Source of the DNA: an uncultured Burkholderiales bacterium
GTDB lineage: Bacteria > Pseudomonadota > Gammaproteobacteria > Burkholderiales > Burkholderiaceae_C
Direction: 5' to 3'
Assembly (NCBI GenBank): GCA_903820745.1
Contig: CAIJIT010000013.1
Coordinates: 16,447-80,446 of the forward strand
DNA: 64,000 nt
Positions 18,399-28,538 of this stretch are shown piece after piece. Position 1 is the stretch's first letter. Every line of letters starts with the position of its first letter. A model generated the notes under the pieces. That model was not told where the DNA came from and did not search any database. It saw only the letters and a program-made list of their open reading frames with translations. The position numbers and the translations under genes were made by a program.

Positions 18399-21293
18399 AT
18401 GTTGATGTCTGCCCTGAAGCCGCTTGCAGCGCTTGAAAACGCTGGCGAATTCCAAGCCCGCCACATCGGCCCCGACGCGGCTGACGAAGCCGGCATGTTG
18501 TCGGTCATCGGTGCCGCATCGCGCCGGGCCTTGATCGATGCGATCGTCCCTAACAGCATCAAGCGCAGCGTGGCGATGGCGATGCTGCCGCCTGTCAGCG
18601 AGGCGCAGGCGCTGGCCGAATTGAAGGCGATCGCGGCGCAGAACCAGGTGCTGAAAAGCTATATCGGCCAGGGCTATCACGGCACGCTGACACCCGGCGT
18701 CATCCTGCGCAATATCCTCGAAAATCCCGCCTGGTACACCGCATACACGCCCTACCAGGCCGAGATTTCGCAAGGTCGGATGGAGGCGCTGGTCAACTTC
18801 CAGACCATGATCACCGACCTGACCGGCATGTCGATCGCCAATGCCTCGATGCTCGACGAAGCCACCGCAGCGGCCGAGGCGATGACGCTGGCAATGCGTG
18901 TCGGCAAGAGCAAATCACAGGTCTTTTTTGTCGCCGACGATGTGCTGCCGCAAACGCTGGAAGTGGTGCAGACCCGGGCCAGGCCGCTGGGCATCCATGT
19001 GCAGGTCGGCCCGGCCGCGGACGCGGGCAACAGCGGCTGCTTTGCCGCCTTGCTGCAATATCCGGGCGTCAACGGCGAGCTGCGCGGGCTGCAAGGTGCG
19101 GCCGATGCGCTGCATCGGCAAGGCGCTTTGCTGATCGCTGCGGCTGATCTGCTGGCGCTGACCTTGATCAAGTCGCCGGGCGAGCAAGGGGCCGACATCT
19201 GCGTGGGCAACAGCCAGCGCTTCGGCATGCCGATGGGCAATGGCGGACCACATGCCGCTTACATGGCTTGCAAGGACGAATACAAGCGCAGCCTGCCGGG
19301 ACGCTTGGTGGGCGTCAGCGTCGACGTGCATGGCCGGCCGGCCTACCGGCTGGCGCTGCAGACCCGCGAGCAGCATATCCGCCGCGAAAAAGCTACCTCG
19401 AACATCTGCACGGCCCAGGTGCTGCCGGCGGTCATCGCCAGCATGTACGCGGTCTACCATGGCCCAGACGGGCTCAAACGGATCGCGCAGCGCGTCGCCA
19501 CTTACGCCGCCATCCTGGCGCAGCGCCTGGAAGCATTGGGCTGGACCCTGGCGCATCGCTCGGCCTTCGACACGCTGCAGGTGCAGACCGGCGGCAAGAC
19601 CGAAGGCGTGATGTTGGCCGCCTTGCATGCGGGCATTAACTTGCGCCGCGCCTCCAACGACTCGGTCAGCATCTCGCTTGACGAAACCACCACCAGAAGC
19701 GAGTTGAAGGCGCTGCTGGCAGTCTTCTCGGGCGGGCGCGCTGTGGCAGGATTCGAGGCTTTCGAGAAAGGCATCAACGCGCTGATCCCGGCCGAGTTGC
19801 TGCGTGCATCGCCATACCTGACCCATCCGGTGTTCAACCGCTATCACTCCGAGACCGAAATGCTGCGCTATCTGCGCGGCCTGGCCGACAAGGACCTGGC
19901 GCTTGACCGCACGATGATCCCGCTGGGTTCTTGCACGATGAAGTTGAATGCGACCAGCGAAATGGTCCCCGTCACCTGGCCCGAGTTTGCCGATATTCAC
20001 CCGTTCGCGCCGCAAGACCAGATGCAGGGCTATGCGCTGCTTGACCGGCAGTTGCGTGACTGGCTCTGCCAGGCCACCGGCTATGCCGGGGTCTCGCTGC
20101 AGCCGAATGCCGGCTCGCAGGGCGAATATGCCGGCCTGCTGATCATCAAGGCCTTCCACGCGGCACAGGGCCAGAGCCAGCGCCGGATCTGCCTGATTCC
20201 CGAATCGGCCCATGGCACCAACCCGGCATCGGCGCAGATGGCCGGCATGACGGTGGTGGTGACCCGCTGCGGCCGCGACGGCAATATCGACCTCGACGAC
20301 CTGCGCGCCAAATGCGCGCTGCACAGCCAGGAACTGGCTGCCATCATGATCACCTATCCTTCGACCTATGGCGTCTTCGACCCGCAGGTCAAGGAAATCT
20401 GCGCGCTGGTCCATGCCCATGGCGGGCGGGTCTATGTCGATGGCGCGAACATGAATGCGCTGGTGGGCGTGGCCGCACCGGGTGAATTCGGCGGCGATGT
20501 CAGCCATCTGAACCTGCACAAGACCTTCTGCATCCCGCATGGCGGCGGCGGGCCTGGCGTCGGGCCGGTCTGCGTGGTCGCCGACCTGGTGCCTTATCTG
20601 CCGTCACATCGCACGGCCGGCATCGCATCGTTCGAGGCGATTGGCGCGATCTCGGCCGCGCCGCTTGGCAATGCGGCGGTGCTGCCGATCAGTTGGATGT
20701 ATATGCGGATGATGGGCGCAGAAGGCCTTCAGGCGGCGACCGAGATCGCGATCCTGTCGGCCAACTATGTCGCCGCGCGCCTGGCTGATGCTTATGAAAT
20801 CCATTTCAACAGCCAGATCGCCGGCATCAAGGGCGGCGGCGTGGCCCATGAATGCATTCTCGATCTGCGCCCGCTGAAGGAGTCAAGCGGCATCGGCGCC
20901 GAAGATGTGGCCAAGCGCTTGATCGATTACGGCTTCCATGCGCCGACGCTGTCATTCCCGGTGGCAGGCACCTTGATGGTCGAGCCGACCGAGAGCGAAT
21001 CCAAGGCCGAACTCGATCGTTTTTGCGACGCGATGCTGGCCATCCGCGCCGAGATCACCAAGGTCGAGCAAGGCATTTGGCCGATTGACGACAACCCGTT
21101 GGTCAAGGCGCCGCATACGGCGGAGTGTCTGCTCGGGGCTGACTGGCCGCATCGCTACAGCCGCGAAGAAGCGGCCTACCCCTTGCCAGGTCTGCGCCGG
21201 CAAAAATACTGGGTGCCCGTGGGCCGCGTCGACAATGTCTGGGGTGACCGCAATCTGTCCTGCAGCTGCCCGCCGATCAGCGATTATTCGTAA
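18399..21293 (+). CDS. gcvP: Glycine dehydrogenase (decarboxylating), P protein
   Basis: [65 protein letters not shown] at 18399 (or 18405). Confidence 0.96.
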   Translation: MLMSALKPLAALENAGEFQARHIGPDAADEAGMLSVIGAASRRALIDAIVPNSIKRSVAMAMLPPVSEAQALAELKAIAAQNQVLKSYIGQGYHGTLTPGVILRNILENPAWYTAYTPYQAEISQGRMEALVNFQTMITDLTGMSIANASMLDEATAAAEAMTLAMRVGKSKSQVFFVADDVLPQTLEVVQTRARPLGIHVQVGPAADAGNSGCFAALLQYPGVNGELRGLQGAADALHRQGALLIAAADLLALTLIKSPGEQGADICVGNSQRFGMPMGNGGPHAAYMACKDEYKRSLPGRLVGVSVDVHGRPAYRLALQTREQHIRREKATSNICTAQVLPAVIASMYAVYHGPDGLKRIAQRVATYAAILAQRLEALGWTLAHRSAFDTLQVQTGGKTEGVMLAALHAGINLRRASNDSVSISLDETTTRSELKALLAVFSGGRAVAGFEAFEKGINALIPAELLRASPYLTHPVFNRYHSETEMLRYLRGLADKDLALDRTMIPLGSCTMKLNATSEMVPVTWPEFADIHPFAPQDQMQGYALLDRQLRDWLCQATGYAGVSLQPNAGSQGEYAGLLIIKAFHAAQGQSQRRICLIPESAHGTNPASAQMAGMTVVVTRCGRDGNIDLDDLRAKCALHSQELAAIMITYPSTYGVFDPQVKEICALVHAHGGRVYVDGANMNALVGVAAPGEFGGDVSHLNLHKTFCIPHGGGGPGVGPVCVVADLVPYLPSHRTAGIASFEAIGAISAAPLGNAAVLPISWMYMRMMGAEGLQAATEIAILSANYVAARLADAYEIHFNSQIAGIKGGGVAHECILDLRPLKESSGIGAEDVAKRLIDYGFHAPTLSFPVAGTLMVEPTESESKAELDRFCDAMLAIRAEITKVEQGIWPIDDNPLVKAPHTAECLLGADWPHRYSREEAAYPLPGLRRQKYWVPVGRVDNVWGDRNLSCSCPPISDYS

Positions 21294-21319
21294 AGAGCCC
21301 CGCGGCCCGCGATCAGGCC

Positions 21320-23536
21320 TTAACGCCAGGCGGGAAGCGGGGATTTAGGTTCCGGCATCGCTGCCATTTCCCTCATGATCGCCCTCACCCTGTAGGTATT
21401 GGCTTCCATGTCGGCCAGACCGGCCCGGTCCTTGTCCAGCGTATCAGCGGCCAAACCATGGCGCAGATTCGAGACGATGGCATAGCCATTGGCATAGAAG
21501 CCGTCAGGGCTGGTCTTGACCGAAATCCCGTAAGCCCATTGATCTCGACCCCGTACTGTCCCTGGTCCGATGGATGTAGATGCTTTCGGTCCGAAGGGAA
21601 TTGCCAACTCGAAGCCGGCAAACTTACTCCTGGGCAGGGGGAAAGGCTTGAGGGCCTCGGTATTTCGATAATTCAAGCTGAGGCGGTAGTCACCGAACCA
21701 ATGCTGGCTTGTCAGTCTGACGCCGCGGTCCCAGTTGTAGAACTGGCCCGCTTGGGCTTCCAGAAACCATTGCCCTTCGATCATGCTGTAGCGCGCCGAA
21801 GCCAAGCCGGTCTTGTGAATGATGGTATCCAGGGTAAAGCCACGCGTGTTGTCGGCCTGGTAATAGCCGCTCATACTGCTCAGTCGCAGACGCCCTCCCG
21901 GGCTCAGCCAAGCCAGATCGATTTGTCCCCCGTGATCGCTATGCTGAACATAGCCGACACTGGCCTGTGCCCAGATCCCCAGCGGCAGTTGCCGCTGGTA
22001 GGACAGATGGCTGTTCTCGACGCGATTGCGGATGCGCTGGTCCCCAAAGATGGCCTGTTTCTGGAAATCAGCGGTCTGCGAAAACGGCAGGGCCGTTGCC
22101 TGACCTTGCCATAACAGGCCTTTTGCCAGCGGCAATTCCCAGCCCAGATCAAGCCCGAGTGAATAGTCATACAAGCCATATTCGGTGCCAACGCGCTGGC
22201 TCAAGGCCAGACCGACCTCGAGCTGAGGTCTGATGGCTTCCCAGAATGCTTTGGGTGCAATCAACCAGCCTTGTTTCGGTGCCCGCGCGTCCCGGCCATC
22301 AGCCAGCGTCAGCGCCTGATAGCCATCGCACCAAGAAGCTCCGGCAAGGAATTTCTCGAGGCAATAATTATTGGTTTTGACGGTCAAAACCGGGTCCTGC
22401 AGATAGGTCAAGGCCAGTCGCAGGCTTTCGTCAGGCAGCGTCACCTTGCGCCAGCTTGCCAAGGCCACGCCCAAGGCATCGAGCCGGTTCTTTCGCCAGG
22501 CCAGCGGTTCAGCCTGGACAACCCAGCCGCTCTCATTGTCAAAACCAATGGAAATTGATGAGAAACCCTGTTTCCTCAATTGGGCCGCCAGCTGCTCAGC
22601 CCGGATTTCGGCGCTCTTGGGGCTTGCCAAGTCTTGTCGCAACGCCTGTGCAACGGCTGCAGGTTGCGCTGGCGCCAAGGGCTGCACCTCGATCGGCGCA
22701 GTGGCCTTGATGATTGGCGATGCAGCTGAATAATTCAAGGCCGAAACCGGAGCCGAGACGACGGACTTGCCGCTGCCGCTGGCCCTGGCCTGCCGGTCAA
22801 AGTAATAAACCAGGCCGCCACTGAGCTGCCAAGCCTGTTGGTCACTGCGGTGCGTGAACTTGCGGCTGGCACTGGCCTCGAAATCAAGACTCGTCGTCAG
22901 CGGCAAGGCATAACGCGCCCCGCCCCGCCATTCACGGCCATCATAGTCAGCCAGCAATTTCCAGCGCTCGCTCAGCAGCAGTTGACCGCTGCCGAAGACG
23001 CCATTCAACGGCTTAGCAAAGTAGTTGGCGGCAGGCCTTTTGGCATAGCCCAGGCTCAGGTCCAATGCACCAAAGCTGCTGGTCGCAACGCCGTAGTAGC
23101 TCTTGAATATCGCGGCCAAGCCGCCAAAGTCGATGGCGCCGAAAGCAATTCTCGTATTGCCAGGCAAGCGCAAAGGCAACTGGTATTTCGCACTCACAGA
23201 CAAATCACGCACACTTCCAGGGCATGGGGGAGTCCATGCGTCACATTGCAAGTCACCCTCAAACGCCAGTCTCGACCCCAGTTCTAGGCCAGGCAGCAGT
23301 CCGAAGCCGGCATTGATCGACCCGAAGGCACCAATTCCTGGATTAGCGCGGGTCATTTCCGGATTGTTATTGGTCAACGCTGCAGCCGCGGCCCCGTTGG
23401 GCACCACATCGGCATTCGGGGTATTGATGGCGCTGGTGAATCCGCCCGGGGCCAGTTGCGCTGCGGCTGGCATGGCAAACACTGCAGCAACCCAGAGCGG
23501 CCAGAAAGCTTGCTTAGGCATGAAAAAAGATTTCAA
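21320..23536 (-). CDS. YjbH-like outer-membrane exopolysaccharide-associated protein
   Basis: Signal peptide; LAPGGFTSAINTPNADVVPNGAAAAALTNNN start and long beta-barrel-like C-terminus typical of YjbH domain proteins. Confidence 0.7.
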   Translation of the reverse strand: MKSFFMPKQAFWPLWVAAVFAMPAAAQLAPGGFTSAINTPNADVVPNGAAAAALTNNNPEMTRANPGIGAFGSINAGFGLLPGLELGSRLAFEGDLQCDAWTPPCPGSVRDLSVSAKYQLPLRLPGNTRIAFGAIDFGGLAAIFKSYYGVATSSFGALDLSLGYAKRPAANYFAKPLNGVFGSGQLLLSERWKLLADYDGREWRGGARYALPLTTSLDFEASASRKFTHRSDQQAWQLSGGLVYYFDRQARASGSGKSVVSAPVSALNYSAASPIIKATAPIEVQPLAPAQPAAVAQALRQDLASPKSAEIRAEQLAAQLRKQGFSSISIGFDNESGWVVQAEPLAWRKNRLDALGVALASWRKVTLPDESLRLALTYLQDPVLTVKTNNYCLEKFLAGASWCDGYQALTLADGRDARAPKQGWLIAPKAFWEAIRPQLEVGLALSQRVGTEYGLYDYSLGLDLGWELPLAKGLLWQGQATALPFSQTADFQKQAIFGDQRIRNRVENSHLSYQRQLPLGIWAQASVGYVQHSDHGGQIDLAWLSPGGRLRLSSMSGYYQADNTRGFTLDTIIHKTGLASARYSMIEGQWFLEAQAGQFYNWDRGVRLTSQHWFGDYRLSLNYRNTEALKPFPLPRSKFAGFELAIPFGPKASTSIGPGTVRGRDQWAYGISVKTSPDGFYANGYAIVSNLRHGLAADTLDKDRAGLADMEANTYRVRAIMREMAAMPEPKSPLPAWR

Positions 23537-23557
23537 GTAATTTCCGGAGTGGCAAGC

Positions 23558-23587
23558 AAAAAAACGGAGGCCAGGCCTCCGTTTTTT
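23558..23587 (-). terminator. Rho-independent, potentially bidirectional terminator
   Basis: aaaaaaacggaggccaggcctccgtttttt: GC stem flanked by A and T tracts, 3' of the lipoprotein gene. Confidence 0.85.
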
Positions 23588-23618
23588 GGTGACACGTTAG
23601 CGCCAAGTCAGCGAAGAC

Positions 23619-24344
23619 TCAACCGCCACCAGTTCCGCCAGTTCCGCCAGTTGGCGTACCCGGATTCGTCGGCACTGCCACATCAACGGCGGCAACAGCA
23701 GCAGCTTTCAGCGCCGGGGAAGCGTCTCCGGTCGCTGTGATGGCTTTGATCACCACCAGATTATCCAAGGCCTTGTCGGCAGCACTGCCTACCGTGAATC
23801 CGCCTCCAATAAGATCGGTACCTGCAACAATCGTAGGCAATCCAGCTGCAACCAAGGCCTTGTTCACCTCACCGATTACAGCAGTTTGTGCGACGGCAAC
23901 GTCATTCGTTGTCGGCGCATATGCCGGCAACAACAAACTTGCCACGTTAGGTGCATTTTTGCCAACCAACAGTCCTTGCACCAGAAGATTGGTGATCGGA
24001 TTGATGTTCACAGTGCCTTCGGTCAATGCGATCGAAGTCAAAGTCGTCACGACGGTTCCGACTGTCCTGACAGCAGAGACGATGCAAGGTGGCTTGCCAT
24101 TCGTCGCAGTGACGACGTAAGCACCATTCGAATCAGTTGTACTGGTTGTCACGACATTTGCGGTGCCTGAAATCGGCTGGCAAGTCACGGTCACAGTCGC
24201 ATTGGCCATCGCTGCACCGGTGGCTGCGATACCCTTCAAGACCGCGCCTGGAACGGCGCTACCGGCACCGCCGCCGCAAGCAACCAAGCTTGCAGCGAAC
24301 GCAAGCGCCAGAATATTGCGACTGAATTTACTTGATATTGTCAT
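23619..24344 (-). CDS. Putative lipoprotein with carboxypeptidase-regulatory-like domain and Gly/Thr-rich C-terminus
   Basis: Lipobox ASLVACGGG; TDSNGAYVVTA; C-terminal PTGGTGGTGGG. Confidence 0.65.
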   Translation of the reverse strand: MTISSKFSRNILALAFAASLVACGGGAGSAVPGAVLKGIAATGAAMANATVTVTCQPISGTANVVTTSTTDSNGAYVVTATNGKPPCIVSAVRTVGTVVTTLTSIALTEGTVNINPITNLLVQGLLVGKNAPNVASLLLPAYAPTTNDVAVAQTAVIGEVNKALVAAGLPTIVAGTDLIGGGFTVGSAADKALDNLVVIKAITATGDASPALKAAAVAAVDVAVPTNPGTPTGGTGGTGGG

Positions 24345-24939
24345 GATTTATCCTTCGTTCATTCAATAAAAAAACAAGATTAGCGTGAAGTTATCTGCTC
24401 CACCATCCCCAAACACGATTGTTTGCATCACCATCCGTTTGCACTTCAAGTCCGCAGTGATCAGTACATTCAGATCCGTATCACACGCAGACAAGTTGCA
24501 CTCATGTCCGCGGCCCAATCACTGCAATCGATGACACGCCAAAACATTATTCAATAGTACATTGAAAATCAACAATCCCACGATCAAACCGAACTTACAA
24601 GCAAAAAATTGTCCGGAATGTTAGATCTTTCATACAGAGGGTGCCCATATATTTCCATGCCAGATCAACTGCACGATTCAAATCTGAAGCGATCATTCGT
24701 CTTGAACCCGCAATTCCGCTTGATTTGCAGCAATTCCCATGCAAAGCAAATCCATCGACTGCAAAGCAAGACCGTACCCAACGAGGCATCGCCACAATCT
24801 TTTGACCAAAGCCCAGTCAGCTCGAAACGAAGTCGGTGACTGCTCCAACAAAGTTAATTTAATTTTAACGCACAAAGCACATCAATCTGCATATATTGCC
24901 AAATCCTAGAAAAAATATTCTTGATTAATGCTTCACAGT

Positions 24940-25971
24940 TCACTGTCGAACCAAGGACTTCTTGGCCACAGCCATGCGGCCCGCGATACGCAGCGCTTGT
25001 TCAAGCGCGCCGGTGTCGGCCTTGCCCTGACCGACGATGTCGAAAGCCGTGCCGTGCGCCGGCGTCGTAAAAATGGCGCTGAGCCCGGCGGTCACGGTGA
25101 CGCCCTTGTTGAAGCCAAGCAGTTTGGTCGCGATCTGGCCCTGGTCGTGGTACATCATCACCACGCCATCGTATTCGCCCTTCAAAGCCTTCAAAAAGAT
25201 CGTGTCGGACGAGACCGGGCCACTGCAGTTGATGCCTTGAGCCTGCAGTTTTTCAACCGCGGGCCTGATGATGGTGATTTCCTCGTCGCCGAACAGACCG
25301 CCTTCGCCGCAATGCGGATTGAGCGCCGCGACCGCAATGCGGGGATTTTCAACCCCGTTGGCACGCAAGGTGTTGTGGGCCAGGCCGACGGCCAGCGCGA
25401 TACGCTCGGGCGAGATCAGGTCGATGGCCTGGCGCAGCGAGATATGCGAAGTGACCCGGAAAGTGGCGAATTCCTTGATCACATTCATTTCGCCGAAGAA
25501 GCCTTTTTGTCCGGTCAAGGCCGCGAACATCTGGTGCTCGTCATGGTATTTCCAGCCGCCCAGGTGCAAGGCGGCTTTGTTCAGCGAGGCAAAGCAGATC
25601 GCGTCGAGTTCGCCCGCGCCGGCCAGATCAATCATATGCTTCAGGGTGTCACCGGTCAGGCGGCCGGACAGGGCCGACATCTCGCCGCGCGGGATCAGTT
25701 CGGGGTCGATATTGCCCAGATCGACGACGGCGATCGCCGGATCGGACCAGTCGATGTCGGCCAGTTGCTGATGACTGCGCCAGGCCGGTTGGACCCCGGC
25801 GTCCTTGCAGCCAAGCTCAAACACCCGGACGTCGCCAACCACTGCGATCCGGGCGACCTCATTCAAGACCTTCGAATCCAGCAATCGGGCGCAAATTTCC
25901 GGCCCGATGCCGGTCATGTCACCGAGCATCAGCCCGACCACCGGCAGTTCATTCAATGCGGCCGGCTTCAT
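24940..25971 (-). CDS. PdxA family 4-phospho-hydroxy-acid dehydrogenase (4-hydroxythreonine-4-phosphate dehydrogenase-like)
   Basis: VGLMLGDMTGIGPEI, LNPHCGEGGLFGDEE, MMYHDQGQI, TTPAHGTAFDIVGQGKAD. Confidence 0.9.
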   Translation of the reverse strand: MKPAALNELPVVGLMLGDMTGIGPEICARLLDSKVLNEVARIAVVGDVRVFELGCKDAGVQPAWRSHQQLADIDWSDPAIAVVDLGNIDPELIPRGEMSALSGRLTGDTLKHMIDLAGAGELDAICFASLNKAALHLGGWKYHDEHQMFAALTGQKGFFGEMNVIKEFATFRVTSHISLRQAIDLISPERIALAVGLAHNTLRANGVENPRIAVAALNPHCGEGGLFGDEEITIIRPAVEKLQAQGINCSGPVSSDTIFLKALKGEYDGVVMMYHDQGQIATKLLGFNKGVTVTAGLSAIFTTPAHGTAFDIVGQGKADTGALEQALRIAGRMAVAKKSLVRQ

Positions 25972-27374
25972 GCTGCAGACCTTGTCAAGGCGGCCATCAA
26001 ACCGTTGATTCGTGGCAGATGCTCGAAATCACGCACCATCTCGACCACCGCCTTGGCCTGGTGGGTCGGGAACTTGGCATAGTCGGCGTTCTCTAAGAAC
26101 TTGTTGGCAACTTCCTCATAACTCATCGGGTCAGCCGGGCTGCCTTTGCCGAAATCGGAACGGCCGGAGAGCTTGGTTCCGTCTGCAAGTTCGATGTCGA
26201 TCAGCGTTGTCATTTTGTGATAACCGGCCGCTTCGGCGTCGGCATCGACGACAAAATCGACTTTTTCGATCATCGCCCTGACATCAGGGCGCAGCACCAC
26301 TTCGTCGGTAAATTCACCGAGTCCCGCCCGCCCTTCGAGCAGCAGGATAGCCATGCAGAATTCCATCGAGAACTTGGCCTGCAACTCATTGCTCGGCCGA
26401 TGGTGGATCAGCGCGTTGGGCATATTGTGGTTGGTGCCGACGCGGACCCGGACGACATCGCTGGCTTGGATCTTGTGGGCGCGGATCAGCCGCAGCATTT
26501 CGGTCATGCCCGGATGGGTCAATGAGCCCGACGGATGGGGTTTGATCGAGACACCGGGCGAGGCGATCGTCCAGGGCGCACCGAGCTTGCCGGCAATCGA
26601 GGCGGCGTCATAGCCACCGCCCGCGGCGCTGAAGAAGCCGCGCGGCGCTTCGAGGATCTGGTCGGTTGCGGTCCAACCATAAGAGGCGAACTGGGCGGCG
26701 GTGACGCCGCTTTCGGACGACCTGCCGGCATGGAAGGGCTTGGTCATGGTGCCGAAGTTCTCGCGCAATCCGGCCGACTGGCTGCCGGCAATCGATAGTG
26801 CGCGGGCGATGGTGGCAGCGTCGAGCCCGAGCAGTTTTGCGCTGGCGGCGGCGGCCGCGAAAGTGCCGCAGGATCCGGTGGTGTGGAAACCGGTCTGGTA
26901 ATGGCGCGGGTTGATCGCCTCAGCGATCTTGCACTCGATCTCGACTCCCAGGTGGTAGGCCAACATCACTGCTTCGCCGCTCGCCTGCATTTGTTCGCCC
27001 ATCGCCAACGCGGCCGGCAAGGCGGGTGCCGTCGGATGGGTCAGCAGACCGTAGACCCGGTCGGTGGCCACCGCCAATTGGGTATCGTCGTAGTCGTCGG
27101 CATGGATCGCGACCCCGTTGGCAAAAGCGGCAAAGCGCGGAGCGACCTTCAGCCGGGTTCCGATCACCGTTGCGGCGCCCTGCCCCAGGTTGAGTTCGGA
27201 CAGGTGCAGATGCACCAGTTCACCGCATTGGGTCGCACCGCCGGAAAGCGCCAGGCCGAGGCCGTCGAGAATCGACTTCTTGCCCAGCGCGGTGACCTCG
27301 GCCGACAAATCGGCGGGTTTGGCGTCCTGGATGAATTCGGCAAGATAACGGGTCAGATGGGTAGTTGCAGTCAT
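25968..27374 (-). CDS. MmgE/PrpD family protein
   Basis: GATQCGELV, AFANGVAIHADDYDDTQ, SAGLRENFGTMTKPFHAGRSSESGV. Confidence 0.92.
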   Translation of the reverse strand: MTATTHLTRYLAEFIQDAKPADLSAEVTALGKKSILDGLGLALSGGATQCGELVHLHLSELNLGQGAATVIGTRLKVAPRFAAFANGVAIHADDYDDTQLAVATDRVYGLLTHPTAPALPAALAMGEQMQASGEAVMLAYHLGVEIECKIAEAINPRHYQTGFHTTGSCGTFAAAAASAKLLGLDAATIARALSIAGSQSAGLRENFGTMTKPFHAGRSSESGVTAAQFASYGWTATDQILEAPRGFFSAAGGGYDAASIAGKLGAPWTIASPGVSIKPHPSGSLTHPGMTEMLRLIRAHKIQASDVVRVRVGTNHNMPNALIHHRPSNELQAKFSMEFCMAILLLEGRAGLGEFTDEVVLRPDVRAMIEKVDFVVDADAEAAGYHKMTTLIDIELADGTKLSGRSDFGKGSPADPMSYEEVANKFLENADYAKFPTHQAKAVVEMVRDFEHLPRINGLMAALTRSAA

Positions 27375-27422
27375 GGTCTTCCTTCAATCGAGCCGCGAAG
27401 GGCTGCAGGGTTGATACGGATG

Positions 27423-28490
27423 TCAGCGGGCCAGCGCGCGGCAATGCTCAGGCGGGAAATGCAGCCAGACGCTGCTGCCCGCTTCGAACATGGCATCGAC
27501 CGGGGTGATGACGCGGACCGTCTCCCCGCCGGCCAGGTTGACCAGATAGTCGCGATGCGGCCCCAGATAGACTTGCCGCGCGACCAGGCCGGCGATCCAA
27601 TTCGGCGCGCCTTGGTCGGGTGGACTCAGCGCGATGCGGATGTCGTGATGGCGGATCGATACGGCGCTGTCGCCCTGGGGCGCAAAGTCTCCCGAACCGC
27701 AGCGCAAGACCAGACCGTTGCCGCAGTCGACAATGTCGCGGCCGTCCCAACGGCCTTTGAAAACATTCGCCGAACCGATGAAACGGGCCACGAATTCGGT
27801 CAAGGGCCGCTGGTAAATATCCTCGGGCGAACCCGCCTGTTCGATCACGCCCTGGTTCATCACGACGATGATGTCGGAGGTGGTCATCGCCTCGGACTGG
27901 TCGTGGGTCACATAGACGGTGGTGTAGCGGTATTTGTCATGCAGCCTGCGGATTTCGTAACGCATCTCTTCGCGCAGATTGGCGTCTAGGTTGGACAAGG
28001 GCTCGTCGAGCAAAAGGATTTCGGGCTCGATCACCAGCGCGCGGGCCAGCGACACCCGCTGTTGCTGGCCGCCCGAGAGATTCCCCGGGTAACGCTGCGC
28101 CAACTGATCAAGTTTGGTCGCCGCCAGGATGGTATCGACCCGTTGCTGAATTTCGGTTTTTGGCAGGCTGCGCAAACGCAGCCCATAAGCGACGTTTTCG
28201 AACACTGTCATATGCGGCCAGAGCGCATAGCTCTGGAAGATCATCGACATGTTTCGCTTCTCGGGCGGCAGGCTGCGCTGCGGCGTCGAAATGCTGCGTC
28301 CTCCGACCTTGATCTCGCCACCATCGGGCTCAAGAAAACCGGCGATCAAGCGCAAGGTGGTAGTCTTGCCGCAGCCCGATGGCCCCAGCAGACAAACCAG
28401 TTGCCCTTTTTCGATCGTCAACGATATGTCGTTGACGACGGTCAGCGCGCCAAAGCGTTTGGATAAACCGGTCAATTCCAGAAAAGGCAT
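27423..28490 (-). CDS. ABC transporter ATP-binding protein (iron/spermidine-putrescine type)
   Basis: LLGPSGCGKTTTLRLIAG Walker A, LSGGQQQRVSLARAL signature, ILLLDEPLSNLD Walker B, TOBE-like C-terminus. Confidence 0.95.
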   Translation of the reverse strand: MPFLELTGLSKRFGALTVVNDISLTIEKGQLVCLLGPSGCGKTTTLRLIAGFLEPDGGEIKVGGRSISTPQRSLPPEKRNMSMIFQSYALWPHMTVFENVAYGLRLRSLPKTEIQQRVDTILAATKLDQLAQRYPGNLSGGQQQRVSLARALVIEPEILLLDEPLSNLDANLREEMRYEIRRLHDKYRYTTVYVTHDQSEAMTTSDIIVVMNQGVIEQAGSPEDIYQRPLTEFVARFIGSANVFKGRWDGRDIVDCGNGLVLRCGSGDFAPQGDSAVSIRHHDIRIALSPPDQGAPNWIAGLVARQVYLGPHRDYLVNLAGGETVRVITPVDAMFEAGSSVWLHFPPEHCRALAR

Positions 28491-28538
28491 TGCTGTTGTC
28501 CTTGAGATAAATTTGCTTGCGCTCTGGATGGCAAGTCG

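Noticed and set aside
18915-20540. 541-aa minus-strand ORF opposite gcvP
   Set aside because: Shadow ORF; gcvP motifs on the plus strand are unambiguous.
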